Part shown: positions 8,991 through 18,008 of the stretch, one piece after another
Layout: every line of letters starts with the position of its first letter
Numbering within the stretch: the first letter of the stretch is position 1
NCBI RefSeq assembly: GCF_001570485.1
Contig: NZ_BCTA01000018.1
Coordinates: 1-62,793, forward strand
Direction: 5' to 3'
Origin: Mycolicibacterium novocastrense
Lineage (GTDB): Bacteria > Actinomycetota > Actinomycetes > Mycobacteriales > Mycobacteriaceae
DNA length: 62,793 nt
Translations under genes and position numbers: made by a program
The notes under the pieces: generated by a model
What the model saw: only the letters and a program-made list of their open reading frames with translations
Database searches by the model: none
Told to the model about the DNA's origin: nothing

Positions 8991-9503
8991 GTGTTCGATT
9001 TCACCGAATCGATCGTCATCGACGCACCACACGAGCGGGTGTGGAAGATGTTGGGACATGTCGACCAATGGTGGCTACCCTCAAATCCGGAACACATCAG
9101 CCTGGAGCACCTCGATGACCGCCCGGCCACCGAAGTCGGTGCCAGACTGCGGATTCGCGAGAAAATCGGCGGCATTCCCGGCGAGGCGGTGGGCACCATC
9201 ACCATGGTCGAACCCGGAGCCGCGGTGACGTGGGAAGCCGACGCGACCTACCGGTGGCTCGGAGTCTCGGTTGAGATCGGCGAGGGCGTCATCTGGCGGG
9301 TCGAACCCCAGAGCGCCTCGTCAGCTGTGGTCAGCGCCCGCGTGTGGGCCACCGCCCCGCGCGGAGTCCTCGGTCGCCTGGCGGCATTCATGTTCGTGCA
9401 TCTGCTCAACGGAGAGGCCAAGGACCGCGAACACGCACGCACCGAGCTGCGATACCTCAAGCGCACCATCGGAGGCGCGCGCTACGGGTCCTCACGTCGA
9501 TAA
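8991..9503 (+). CDS. SRPBCC (polyketide cyclase/START-like) family protein
   Basis: 170 residues. The GTG at 8991 is preferred because AAAGGAG lies 7 nt upstream. Earlier in-frame starts run back into the amine oxidase gene. The opening FDFTESIVIDAPHERVWKMLGHVDQWWLP is the classic first strand and helix of SRPBCC proteins, and the end (DREHARTELRYLKRTI) is the long C-terminal helix over the hydrophobic cavity. Ligand and function are unknown. It probably formed an operon with the preceding oxidase. Confidence 0.75.
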   Translation: MFDFTESIVIDAPHERVWKMLGHVDQWWLPSNPEHISLEHLDDRPATEVGARLRIREKIGGIPGEAVGTITMVEPGAAVTWEADATYRWLGVSVEIGEGVIWRVEPQSASSAVVSARVWATAPRGVLGRLAAFMFVHLLNGEAKDREHARTELRYLKRTIGGARYGSSRR

Positions 9504-9995
9504 CGTTCGCCGTGCAGTTGCGCGTAGTGTTCGTCGTCGCGGGGACAGGCATGATCGCCTTGCAGCGTGGTGTGTTTGATGCCGTGGCGATCGGCTGCAT
9601 CTACAGCAGAGGGAAACAACTGCTGCTTGGGCGGGTGGTGTGAGGAAGGCGGCGGCTCGGCACAGCTGCTGCCGGGTGGTGGTCCGAGGAGCCAGCCAGG
9701 TGCTGTTGTCGAGATGCAGCGAAGATTGACAGGAAAAGGCCTGGCTACCTTGACAACACTTCGGCGTCTCGCGAATTCTAATCAGTCTTCACTGCATAAA
9801 CGCAGTTCAGAACACTTCGATTGCCCGGCCGACGGTATGAGTCCCCAGCGCGGCTTCGGAGCCTGTCGGAATCGCCAAGCCGCCAGACGCTCCGCCATTG
9901 CCGAGGGCTGCAATTTGCAATAGTCATCTACTAGAAACGACAGGAGATGCGTTGCCAGTCTTGCCCTGTGGGGCGGGCTCGTGCGCAGCTCGCTT
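9504..9995. other. Gap with no recognised gene
   Basis: About 490 bp between the SRPBCC gene and the CopC/CopD pseudogene. Short open frames occur, but none resembles a known family. Confidence 0.4.
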
Positions 9996-11697
9996 CTAGT
10001 CACGGTAGACCAAGCGGCGCTGGAAGATGACCTTTGGGCCGACGAGGGTTTCGGAGATGATCCGTCCTAGGCCGTCGAGGCCAAGTTCGACGAAGTAGCC
10101 GGCCGACGGGAAGCCCAGCAGTAGCCGGGTGGGATCCGACTCCCGGCGCACCACGACGGCCACGGGCGCGACGCCGGCGTTGTACGGCTCATTCGACAGC
10201 AATTGGGGACCGTCGGTGTCGATGATCATGGGGTCTGGAAAGCCCGCGGAGGTGTCGCTGGTGCCGGATTCGTAGATGGTGACGTCGTCCACTCGGTTCA
10301 TGACCCGCACCGTGCGCTGAATCAAGTCACCCGCCGGCACACCGGGCCAGGGAACGACGATGGCGACCGTGCCGCCGGTCCATCCTTCAGCCGCCGCCCG
10401 AAGCGTGAGCACATTGTCACCGTCGCGCCAGCGGATCGAAGCGACGAAACACCCACCGCCGCACGGCCGGAAGCGCACATCCTCGGTCACGTCGCTCATG
10501 GTCAGCCGCCCCGACAACTCGTAGGTCTGGTCCTCGGGTGCGCCGATGTAGTCGGTGAGACGAGGGGTGAACAGGCGTACCACCACTTGTTGCTCGCTGG
10601 CGACGACGTTGACGCCGATCTGTCCCGCGAGCCCCCCGCCGGGAACGGCCACGCCGCGCGGCGGCGGTGGCGGCGCAGCGGCGCCGGTGTCAGCCCCGCC
10701 CGGGCTGGGCATCGACACCAGCACCGCGGTCACCGCGATGACTGCAAGCAGCGCCACGCCCTCCACGCGGGTGGTCTGGCGGAGCCGGTGCAGTCTGGCC
10801 ATGCGCAGTGCGCGGCGGCCCACCACTGCCAGCCCAACGGCGACCGCTACCAGTGCGAGTTTCAGCAGCAGCGTTGTGCCATATGCCGTGGCGGTGAGCG
10901 TCGGCAGCGGTACCAGAATCAGCGCCAGCAGCAGACCTGCGACGGCCACATCCAGAAACAGTCACAGCGCCATCCGTGCATAAGACATCGCCATCCATCG
11001 CGCGGCGTGCGGCCAGGATCGCCATGCCAACACCGTGCGGCTGGTATGAACCAACGCGCCGACCCACAGTCCCGCGGCGCCGACATGGATCGCGGTCAGC
11101 CCTGCGCCCAGGACTGGGCTTTCGGCACCGGCATGCGACACCACGCCCTCGGCGATGGCCACAGCCGCAAGCGGCGCCAGCGCCCACATCGGCCGTCGCA
11201 GCCCCAGCAGCACAAGGGCGACGGCAAACCCGCCGGCCTCGGCGGTAATCGCGAGGCCGGCTCGGGATTCCCACAGCGCGGCGGGCGTGCCAAGGCCCGC
11301 GACGAGCGTCGCAGCACTAACTGCTGCCGTGGCAAACCCCAGCGTCGCAGCATATTTCGACCACGGACGCACCGGCGGCAGGGCAGGATTCTCGGTGCGC
11401 GCGGTGGCTGTGAAGCGTTCAGCGACGATGCCGCCGAAGGCGAGCGCGAATCCGGTCAGCATGAGCCACTTACGCAGTGCGGCGAACCAATCGGCGATCG
11501 GTTCGCCCTCCCCCGGTCCCGCACCTACTACCTCCGCTCCAACGGCGAAGCGGAACTCGTCCTCAACGAAGTGACCGTCAAGTCCGACGGCGGCCCAGTG
11601 CACCCGGTAGGTGCCTGGCTGCAGCGTTTCGGGCAGTTCGGCGCTGACGACGGTGTTGCCCTTGCTGGCACCGCCAAATCCGATTCGACCTCACCCG
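9996..11697 (-). pseudogene. CopC-CopD fusion copper-resistance protein, 5'-truncated and frameshifted
   Basis: Reading right to left, the frame starts inside a CopC domain (TVVSAELPETLQPGTYRVHW, then GLDGHFVEDEFRF) without its N terminus or signal peptide; an in-frame TGA lies just upstream. It continues into CopD membrane helices to a stop at 10962. Translation resumes in another frame with VAVAGLLLALILVPLPTLT and runs to 9996, including a periplasmic C-terminal domain (RFRPCGGGCFVASIRW). CopC/CopD import or sequester copper. Loss of the start plus the frameshift near 10960 argues for a pseudogene. Confidence 0.75.
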
Positions 11698-11704
11698 AAT
11701 CAGA

Positions 11705-12064
11705 CCCGGCCCCGTCGGTGCCGCTCCGCTGGGTGCGGCATTCGCCTTCAGCTGGACGCCGTGCGTGGGCCCGGTGCTCGCTTCGATTCTGACCGCCGCC
11801 GCGACGACGGCCACCATCACCCGAGGCGCCGTGTTGCTGCTGGCCTACTCGATCGGTCTCGGGCTGCCCTTCGTCGCCGTGGCTGCCGCGCTGGCACGCG
11901 GTGGCGGCCGGCTGGCATGGCTTCGCCGCAACGCTCGTCGAATCGAGATCGCCGGCGCGGTCATCCTCGTCTTGATGGGTATCGCGCTGATGACCGGGGG
12001 CTGGACGGTCGTGATGAGCAGGATGCTCGCCGTCTACGCGCGCCTGGGCTGGCCGCCGATCTGA
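11705..12064 (+). pseudogene. CcdA, C-terminal half only
   Basis: The frame contains PLGAAFAFSWTPCVGPVLAS, which is the second cysteine helix of CcdA, and the following two helices to WPPI at 12064. The N-terminal half with the first redox cysteine is absent, and upstream sequence belongs to the divergent CopC/CopD fragment. It precedes the tlpA-like gene by 10 nt, as expected for an intact ccdA-tlpA pair before truncation. A short GTG-started product from 11765 could still be made but would lack one redox cysteine. Confidence 0.7.
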
Positions 12065-12074
12065 AGGGACAGTA

Positions 12075-12734
12075 GTGACGAACACCGGACGATGGACCAT
12101 CGTCGTCGTCATCTTGGCGGCGGCCGGAGTGGTGGCCCTCTGGCCGAGGACCGAGCCAGAAGCGCCCAACACAACCCCGTGGAGCACACAAGGACGGCCG
12201 ACGCCCCCCGCCGAGGACGACGCCGCCCTGGCCCTGTTGCGCGAACGGGCCCGCGTGCCATCATGCCCACGCCCCCAGCCGGAGGCGCCCCCGCCCTCGG
12301 GCCCGTTGCGGTCAGTTTCGGCGCCCTGCCTGGGCGCACCAGGTGACGTGGACCTGGGCGCAGCGTTGGCTGGGCGCGCGACCCTGCTGAACGTCTGGGC
12401 ATCGTGGTGCGGACCCTGTCGCGAAGAGATGCCGGTGCTCGACGCTTACGCGCGCCAGCCCGGCGCGATCGATGTGCTGGGAGTCAACGTCCTGGATCGC
12501 ACCTCATCCGCCCTGGCGCTGGCCGCCGAACTGGGCGTCAAATTCCCGTCCGTGTATGACCCGGACAAATCCGTCCAGCGCGCTTTGGGTGTCCCACCGG
12601 TGCTACCGGTCAACTACCTTGTCACGCCCGACGGCAGGATCCGGCGCATCACCGACCCACCGATCTTCGGCGATCCACAGCAGGTCGACGCTGCGGTGCA
12701 ACGATACCTAGGATCGACGAGTCAGGCTGGGTGA
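12075..12734 (+). CDS. TlpA/ResA-like membrane-anchored thioredoxin
   Basis: 219 residues from the GTG at 12075, with AAGGGACAG just upstream. A single N-terminal anchor (WTIVVVILAAAGVVALW) precedes a Pro-rich linker and a TlpA-like domain with active site ASWCGPCREEMP and cis-Pro region VLPVNYLV. It should reduce disulfides outside the membrane, for example in apocytochrome c, using electrons from CcdA. Its own adjacent ccdA is truncated, so the ccdA at 2.85 kb may now be its partner. An extra cysteine pair in PSCPR...SAPCLG before the active site is unusual. Confidence 0.88.
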   Translation: MTNTGRWTIVVVILAAAGVVALWPRTEPEAPNTTPWSTQGRPTPPAEDDAALALLRERARVPSCPRPQPEAPPPSGPLRSVSAPCLGAPGDVDLGAALAGRATLLNVWASWCGPCREEMPVLDAYARQPGAIDVLGVNVLDRTSSALALAAELGVKFPSVYDPDKSVQRALGVPPVLPVNYLVTPDGRIRRITDPPIFGDPQQVDAAVQRYLGSTSQAG

Positions 12735-12765
12735 CAGGCCATTCCATGGATTGACGAGGGACGGG

Positions 12766-13335
12766 TCATTGGTTCCTGCAGTGGGGGCAATTGTCCATCA
12801 TCCCCATCGGCATCGGCATGTCCATCATCATGTCCATCGGCATCGCCATCATCGCCTCACCGCAACACCACATCATCGACGGGTGCGCGCCACCACCGGC
12901 GTAGGTAACTGCGACAGGATCGGCGCCGGTGGCATCGAAGTACAGCTTGCCCGTTGCGGTCTGCCCTTGTGTGATGGTTGCTCCCGGGATGCCCTCGGCA
13001 CTTGATACTTGCCACAACACGGGGTAGCTGGCGCCGTCGGCCGCGTGCGCGCGGAAGTTCGGAATGATCGGCGTGACCGTCCCGGAAACCGCCTCCACCG
13101 ACGCCGTAGCCTCCCAAAGCTGGCCCGCCAGTGGATACCCCGGCGCCGAGCCGGCGCTCTTCTTCAAATCCGTCACAGTCCATTCCTGCACGACGGCACC
13201 TCCCGCATCCACCAGCTGCTGGTTCGACCCGAAACGATGTGGGCACTCACCGACAGCGGAGGCAATCGCCGGATTGCCGAAACCAGCCATCACGATGGCT
13301 ACCGATGCAATCGCTATCACACTAAACCTGCGCAC
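12766..13335 (-). CDS. MPT63-like (DUF1942) secreted protein with Met/Cys-rich metal-binding tail
   Basis: 189 residues. The GTG at 13335 lies 6 nt after AAAGGAG. A Sec signal peptide (to about AIASA) precedes a domain matching MPT63: VVQEWTVTDLKKS, PGYPLAGQLWEATASVEAV, YPVLWQ and TGKLYFD. Unlike MPT63, the chain starts with CPHRFG and ends in a 36-residue tail with 14 Met, MMWCC and a final CPHC. These are soft-metal ligands, so copper binding outside the membrane is a reasonable inference. A paralogue is at 48.4-49.0 kb. Neighbouring CopC/CopD and TlpA remnants support a copper or thiol context. Confidence 0.82.
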   Translation of the reverse strand: MRRFSVIAIASVAIVMAGFGNPAIASAVGECPHRFGSNQQLVDAGGAVVQEWTVTDLKKSAGSAPGYPLAGQLWEATASVEAVSGTVTPIIPNFRAHAADGASYPVLWQVSSAEGIPGATITQGQTATGKLYFDATGADPVAVTYAGGGAHPSMMWCCGEAMMAMPMDMMMDMPMPMGMMDNCPHCRNQ

Positions 13336-13347
13336 TCCATGCTCCTT

Positions 13348-13569
13348 TCACAACAGCTCTGATATTCCTGCGATTGTCCAACCTGCCCCGACGCTGCCCT
13401 GGCAATATTCCGTCGGCACCGGGAATGTTGCGTCTGTTCCGTTCCCGTTCTGGACTTCTGACCCCCGCTGCAAGTCGTCGATGTTGTCGCCATCCCGCGG
13501 TGAGCGCCCACCACTTCCGGGCACACTCACCGGCCAGGCACGGCCGCGCGCCGCAGAAATACCGCCCAC
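13348..13569 (-). CDS. Small hypothetical ORF upstream of the MPT63-like gene
   Basis: 73 residues, ending 12 nt before the MPT63-like start and beginning 13 bp from a BlaI-like dyad (13582-13598). It has one cysteine and no recognisable domain or ribosome-binding site. Position suggests a leader or first gene of the unit, but it could be chance. Confidence 0.25.
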   Translation of the reverse strand: MGGISAARGRAWPVSVPGSGGRSPRDGDNIDDLQRGSEVQNGNGTDATFPVPTEYCQGSVGAGWTIAGISELL

Positions 13570-13581
13570 CGCACCGTAACC

Positions 13582-13598
13582 TACTGCCTATGTACGTA
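13582..13598. promoter_or_regulatory. Possible BlaI-like dyad (imperfect)
   Basis: TACTGC-N5-TACGTA. It resembles the reverse complement of the site before the second MPT63-like gene (TACTAT-N5-TACGTA), which is the main reason to list it. It lies about 250 bp upstream of the MPT63-like start. Confidence 0.35.
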
Positions 13599-13771
13599 CA
13601 TCGTATATGCACTGTGGGCGATCCCAGGCCCGGCTTTCGGCCCCACACCCGCACCGGCTACGACCAGCGGGCCAGTGAGGGCCGACGACGACGAACCGGC
13701 ACGATCGACGCAACCCACGGCGGAGCGCGCCGTCACACCCAGCAACTACCCTTCCAGACCATATGCACAGC

Positions 13772-13788
13772 TACTAAGTTGGCACGTA
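13772..13788. promoter_or_regulatory. Possible BlaI-like dyad before second DUF2752 gene (weak)
   Basis: TACTAA-N5-CACGTA, 89 bp before the ATG at 13877. The left half-site is good and the right is poor. Confidence 0.3.
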
Positions 13789-13876
13789 GACGTCGGCAGG
13801 GATGCTATTGCAGGCGTGATGTGCCACAACGCCGATCAGAGCCGCCGCTACGTTACAGGTGGCAACAGGAGATCAG

Positions 13877-14341
13877 ATGATCCACGGACAGCCCGCACCG
13901 TCCCGGTCGGCACGCGGAGGTCTGGTTTGGTCCAACCACGATCGCTTCCGGTGGATGACGAGACTCGCGCTGGGGTTCGCGCCCGCCGCGGCCGCGCTGT
14001 GGGTATTCGGCATCCCGCCGGTCGACATTCACGGTCCACTGCATTACGCCGGCATCATGGATCCGCTGTGCGGTGCGACCAGGGCGACTTATCTGTTGCT
14101 TTCCGGTGATATCGGCGCCGCCGCCCTATACAACCCGGGTGTCTTCGTGATCGCCGCGGTCGTGCTGGCCATCCTGGTCCGCGGGGCGGTGGGCAAGCTA
14201 ACCGGTCGGTGGTTCGGCCTCGTGGTAGGAGCGCGGTGGCGGCGCATCCTGCTGGTGGTCTTCGTCGCCGCGGTCCTGATGCTGTGGATCCGTCAACAGG
14301 TCAATGCCGATCTTCTGATGGCGCCTTGGCCGCCTGGCTAG
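13877..14341 (+). CDS. DUF2752 membrane protein (second copy)
   Basis: 154 residues from the ATG at 13877, which follows AGGAG by 6 nt; an earlier start at 13859 has no such site. It parallels the protein at 3.9 kb: FGIPPVDIHGPLHYAGIMDPLCGATRATYLLLSGD, several membrane helices, and the end RQQVNADLLMAPWPPG. The first cysteine of the usual CPLCG motif is Asp here (DPLCG), so a Cys-x2-Cys site would be lost. Function is unknown. It converges on the Met-rich secreted protein gene. Confidence 0.75.
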   Translation: MIHGQPAPSRSARGGLVWSNHDRFRWMTRLALGFAPAAAALWVFGIPPVDIHGPLHYAGIMDPLCGATRATYLLLSGDIGAAALYNPGVFVIAAVVLAILVRGAVGKLTGRWFGLVVGARWRRILLVVFVAAVLMLWIRQQVNADLLMAPWPPG

Positions 14342-14357
14342 GACGCAGCGGCTGAGA

Positions 14358-14951
14358 CTAGGAGGGCCTACCGCCCATCATTCCGTCGCCCATCATTCCG
14401 TCGCCCATCATTCCGTCGCCCATCATTCCGTCGCCCATCATTCCGCGCATCATCGCCGGCATGCCGTCGACGACGAACCCGGTGACTTCGCGGCCATGCT
14501 CGCGGATCGCGCGGGTCACTTCGGGATCGGTGGCGGTTTCCTCGGCGATCACGCCGTTGGCGGTGAAGGTGAGCTGGCGCTGATAGTCGGGCGCGCGGCG
14601 GAACAGAGTCGGGAGGCTGGAGCTCATGCACATCATCTCGGCGCCCTGGTCGAGACGCGCGTACATCGCCGCCACATGCGACTGCAGTTCGGCAACCAGG
14701 TCGGCAGAGTCCGATTCTGTGACCGTGCGGATGCCTCCGGGAATGTCTTCTACGCTGCGCCTGAGCTCGCCGTGTCGCATGAACATGTTCATGTACTGGC
14801 TCATCTCGCCGCTCGAAGCGCCATCAAATCCCGGCCCCTGCGCGCGGCTGGCGGGCATGTCGATGATGTTGCGCAGCAGGTATCCCACACCAACGAGGCC
14901 GCCCCCGGTGGCGAGCACGCCCAGTGCCGCCCGCCTGGTCAACTTGGCCAT
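14358..14951 (-). CDS. Exported Met-rich protein with MMGDG repeats
   Basis: 197 residues. The N terminus MAKLTRRAALGVLATGGGL has a twin-arginine followed by a hydrophobic stretch, so Tat export or anchoring is likely. The middle (MNMFMRHGELRRSVEDIPGG to VTGFVVDGMPAMMRGMM) belongs to no family I can name but has conserved-looking Met and His pairs. The C terminus is a run of four MMGDG repeats plus MMGG. The Met clusters and neighbouring copper genes suggest Cu(I) binding. It has about 60 bp of upstream DNA before the truncated amine oxidase. Confidence 0.75.
   Translation of the reverse strand: MAKLTRRAALGVLATGGGLVGVGYLLRNIIDMPASRAQGPGFDGASSGEMSQYMNMFMRHGELRRSVEDIPGGIRTVTESDSADLVAELQSHVAAMYARLDQGAEMMCMSSSLPTLFRRAPDYQRQLTFTANGVIAEETATDPEVTRAIREHGREVTGFVVDGMPAMMRGMMGDGMMGDGMMGDGMMGDGMMGGRPS
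14374..14448. repeat. 15-bp tandem repeat encoding MMGDG units
   Basis: Four exact copies of CCCATCATTCCGTCG (14374-14433) and a fifth diverged copy. The period is in frame with the Met-rich gene, so copy number can change without breaking the frame. Confidence 0.9.
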
Positions 14952-15009
14952 ATCCGATCATCTCCCGTTCTGACCTCAACGTACTCGTCAGCGCCGGTAG
15001 GAGTGCGGA

Positions 15010-15690
15010 CAAAGCGAGGTGAATGCGGTCGGCAAGGCGCTGGGCCAGCAGCCGGGGAATCTGGTGTGCCCCGCCTGACACGAAGTATTGCTGGCCGGAG
15101 CGCATAGCGGCCAGTAGTCCGTTCGCTGCGGTTATCCACCAGGCGGCGTGGGCTGCCGAGATGTCGGTGATGGGACGTGTCGCGAATCCGCCGACCAGCG
15201 CGTCGCTGAGCTCGAGCGCGCGGTCGCTGGCTCCGGACGCGGCGAGCCAGTCGGCGAGGCTGACCTCGTCCAGTTTCCGAATGCCTGCGGAGTCCCACGG
15301 CCGGACGGGATCTAGTGCCAGCGCTCGTCGTCGCAGCCGCCACCACGCGGTAGCGAGACTGCAGAGATCGGCCAACGATCCCGGCGGTCGCCGCGACACA
15401 CGGCTCACCGTTGGCAGCCTCCACAGGATCGGGCCCCGATCGATTCCGGCGGGACGAATCCGCAATCCCAACTCGCCCACCAGAGTCCGCAGCTGCGTGT
15501 GGGGCTTGCCGATGAACTCCGCCCCTGTGTCCGTGCCGCCGGACGTGCCGAAAACCCGCCCGCCCACGTCACTGCCAGCTTCGAGGACGCGAACATCGAC
15601 GCCCCTGCGCGTCAGCTCGTCGGCCGCAACGAGACCGGCGAGGCCGGCACCGACAACTACGACGTCGCAGCGTCGCTCAGTCGAAGTCAT
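15010..15690 (-). pseudogene. FAD-dependent amine oxidase-like protein, 3'-truncated
   Basis: The ATG at 15690 opens with CDVVVVGAGLAGLVAADELT. The protein aligns along its length with the copy at 7.8 kb (both have GGFATRPI, AAHAAWWI and GGAHQIP). Homology ends near RLADRIHL at about 15010; the remaining frame is unrelated and overlaps the promoter and start of the Met-rich gene. The substrate and C-terminal flavin regions, roughly 40% of the family length, are missing. It is almost certainly non-functional. Confidence 0.72.
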
Positions 15691-16183
15691 TGTGGCACCT
15701 GCTGAGCTCAGGGATCATGTCGGCGGGTGGTGCGGGCGAGGAGGGGTCGTCGCGGCGCAGTGTGACTGACCGCGCGGCGATGGTGAGGATGGCATCGCTG
15801 TGACCCAGGCCGACCAGGGTAGGCGTCGGGATCAAACCCGGTCGCCGCGGGCGCCCTTAACCGCCCAGTCGCTGGTGACATGGCCGGGCGCGCGGCAGCG
15901 TCGCAACAGGTGCCCCCAAGGGTGCCGCCCGTATTGGGCGCAAACCGTTGGCGCGCTTGGAATTCCGCGCGGTATGTTGCTTGGAGGCTGTCATTGATAT
16001 TTCTCCGCCGTTCCTAGTTGGGGTATCGGTTCACCACGCGCGCCAGGACGGGCGAGCAGCATGACCGCCGGTGCCGCTGCAGCGGAGGTGCTGGCGTTGT
16101 CGCATGGTTCTGCGGTGAGTACAAACAAGTTTCCTTCCTCCAGGCCCTGGTGACACCGCTGTCGGTCGTTGCATGCTGAAGCG
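15691..16183. other. Gap with no recognised gene
   Basis: About 490 bp between the amine oxidase fragment and the methyltransferase-family gene. Nothing convincing was seen on either strand. Confidence 0.4.
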
Positions 16184-16720
16184 ATGACGCACAAGGAGTA
16201 CCCGATGTACCCGCGGCTTCCCCTGCTGTCCCGCATGGCCCGCGATGTGTGTCAAGGCGGCTCCATGCGTCGATCTACCGCCCTCTACATGTGGAGTGCC
16301 TATGGCGCACACGCGGCTGTCAATGGGTGGGCGCTGGCATGCCCGGACCGCAGGCTGCCTGTTCCGCGCAAGGTGTCGTCCATCGGGTGGGTCGCGGTAA
16401 TCGGCGGCATTGGTCTGTGTATCGCTGGCATGAGCCGCTTCGCCAACCTGGGCGAGGTTGAGGGGACCCGAAACGATGCACTGATTACCGGGGGCGTCTA
16501 CCGCTACTCGCGCAACCCCCAGTACCTGGGTTACATCATGGCTCTCGGCGGCGCTGCCGTGGCCCGGCACAGTCTGACCTCAGCCGCTCTAGCCGTTGGG
16601 TGGGCTGGCGTTTGCGCGGCCTGGATTCCTATTGAGGAGCAACAACTCACCGCCCTCTACGGCCAGGCCTACGGGGACTATGCGGGCCAGGTGGGCAGGT
16701 GGTGGCGTCGCCCGTCGTGA
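16184..16720 (+). CDS. Isoprenylcysteine carboxylmethyltransferase (ICMT/PEMT)-like membrane protein
   Basis: 178 residues from the ATG at 16184. Several membrane helices are followed by LITGGVYRYSRNPQYLGYI, the SAM-binding region of ICMT/PEMT-type integral membrane methyltransferases, and by IPIEEQQLTALYGQAYGDY, their conserved C-terminal Glu/Tyr segment. The acceptor is unknown; bacterial members methylate lipids, isoprenoids or other small molecules. The ZIP transporter gene starts 42 nt downstream on the same strand, so co-transcription is likely. Confidence 0.8.
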   Translation: MTHKEYPMYPRLPLLSRMARDVCQGGSMRRSTALYMWSAYGAHAAVNGWALACPDRRLPVPRKVSSIGWVAVIGGIGLCIAGMSRFANLGEVEGTRNDALITGGVYRYSRNPQYLGYIMALGGAAVARHSLTSAALAVGWAGVCAAWIPIEEQQLTALYGQAYGDYAGQVGRWWRRPS

Positions 16721-16762
16721 TTGTGTGGACGATGAGATCGCACCCACGAAAAGGAGCAAAAC

Positions 16763-17494
16763 GTGGAGGGCTTTGGCCTCGTTCTTGCGCTGGCCGCCCT
16801 GCCGGCCGCAGGGAACTTCCTGGGCGGTGTCGTCGCCGAAATGTTCAGTGTGTCCAAACGAGCGTTGAGTCTTGCGCTTCATTTGGCCGCCGGAATCGTG
16901 CTAGCCGTGGTCGGCATCGAACTGATGCCCGAGGCCTTGAAGGGGTCGCCGGCCTGGGTGCCCATCGTCGCCTTCGTCGTCGGCGGTGCGGCGTTCATCG
17001 CACTTGAGCATGGCATCGGCTATGTGCAGGCACGACTCGGCGCGACCGAAAAAAGCGCCGGACCTTGGGCGATCTTCACGGGCGTGTCTCTGGACCTGTT
17101 CAGCGACGGCGTGATGATCGGAACCGGCACGGTGCTCAACCCAACGCTCGGGCTGCTGCTCGCATTGGGTCAGGTCCCCGCCGACGTTCCCGAAGGCTTC
17201 GCTGCAGTAGCGACACTTCGTCGAGCCGACATATCCCGCGTCAAGCGCATCCTCATGTCGCTGGCCTTCGCCATTCCGATCCTTGTCGGGGCTTCCCTGG
17301 GCTACTTCGCCCTCAGAGACGCGCCGGAAATGGTGACCCTCGCAATCTTGGCACTGACAGGAGGTGTACTGATCAGTGTCGTCGTCGAGGAGATGCTCAC
17401 CGAAGCGCACGAAGCCGACACCAGTCGCTGGGAAGCACTGTTCCTCACAGCCGGCTTTGCTCTGTTTGCCTTGATCTCGGTGTACGTCGGTTGA
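16763..17494 (+). CDS. ZIP-family metal transporter
   Basis: 243 residues from the GTG at 16763, which follows AAAAGGAG. Eight membrane helices are suggested. ZIP metal-site motifs are present: HLAAGIVLAVVGIELMPE in helix 4-like position, DLFSDGVMIGTG, and ADVPEGFAAV (the PEG motif of ZIP helix 5). ZIP proteins take up Zn, Fe or Mn. The exact metal and direction cannot be inferred. It fits the metal-handling theme and probably forms an operon with the ICMT-like gene. Confidence 0.88.
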   Translation: MEGFGLVLALAALPAAGNFLGGVVAEMFSVSKRALSLALHLAAGIVLAVVGIELMPEALKGSPAWVPIVAFVVGGAAFIALEHGIGYVQARLGATEKSAGPWAIFTGVSLDLFSDGVMIGTGTVLNPTLGLLLALGQVPADVPEGFAAVATLRRADISRVKRILMSLAFAIPILVGASLGYFALRDAPEMVTLAILALTGGVLISVVVEEMLTEAHEADTSRWEALFLTAGFALFALISVYVG

Positions 17495-18008
17495 TCATGG
17501 CGTTGGCCTGAACGCAAACGCGCGGTGCGGGAGTGGGGACAAGGCGCCGACACGCCGTCTCCGATCATAGCGATGACCGGCGATCCTCATTGTTGGCCCC
17601 GGCGTCGCTCTTGCTTCGGCGAGTAGCTGGAACCGCTTGCTGGTTCTGTTGTGCGCGTTGTTGCGCCACGGAGCCCTCGACGTGGGCATTCGGCTAGCGG
17701 AGGTTGTCCGACCACGACGATCACGGCCCTGGGCCCGCTCTTTGCGCCAAGGTCGGCTGGTCGCAGCGCGGCCTTATGACATCGGCTGGTACAGGATTTG
17801 GCTGGAGCGACCTAGGGCCGACACACATGTCGCGACGCATCACCTAAACACGTTTCAACGGCGACTCGACCGGCAACCTACTCGTAAGTAGCTTTTGTCG
17901 CAATCGGATCAACGTGGCTTTGATCGGGGGCCGCGGTTGCCAGCTTGGATGACTGTGATCCCCCGCTCTTCGCTGTGAAGCCGTCCGCGTAGCTGGAGGA
18001 GTGACCCA
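17495..18008. other. Gap with no recognised gene
   Basis: About 510 bp. Short frames lack any family resemblance. GGAGGAG just before 18009 is the ribosome-binding site of the next gene. Confidence 0.4.

Noticed and set aside
10203..11792. 529-codon plus-strand ORF
   Set aside because: It is antisense to the CopC/CopD frames, has low-complexity His/Arg/Gln composition and no family match; a GC-rich shadow frame.
14374..14448. Short regular repeats as a CRISPR array
   Set aside because: The 15-bp units are directly adjacent with no spacers and encode in-frame MMGDG repeats.
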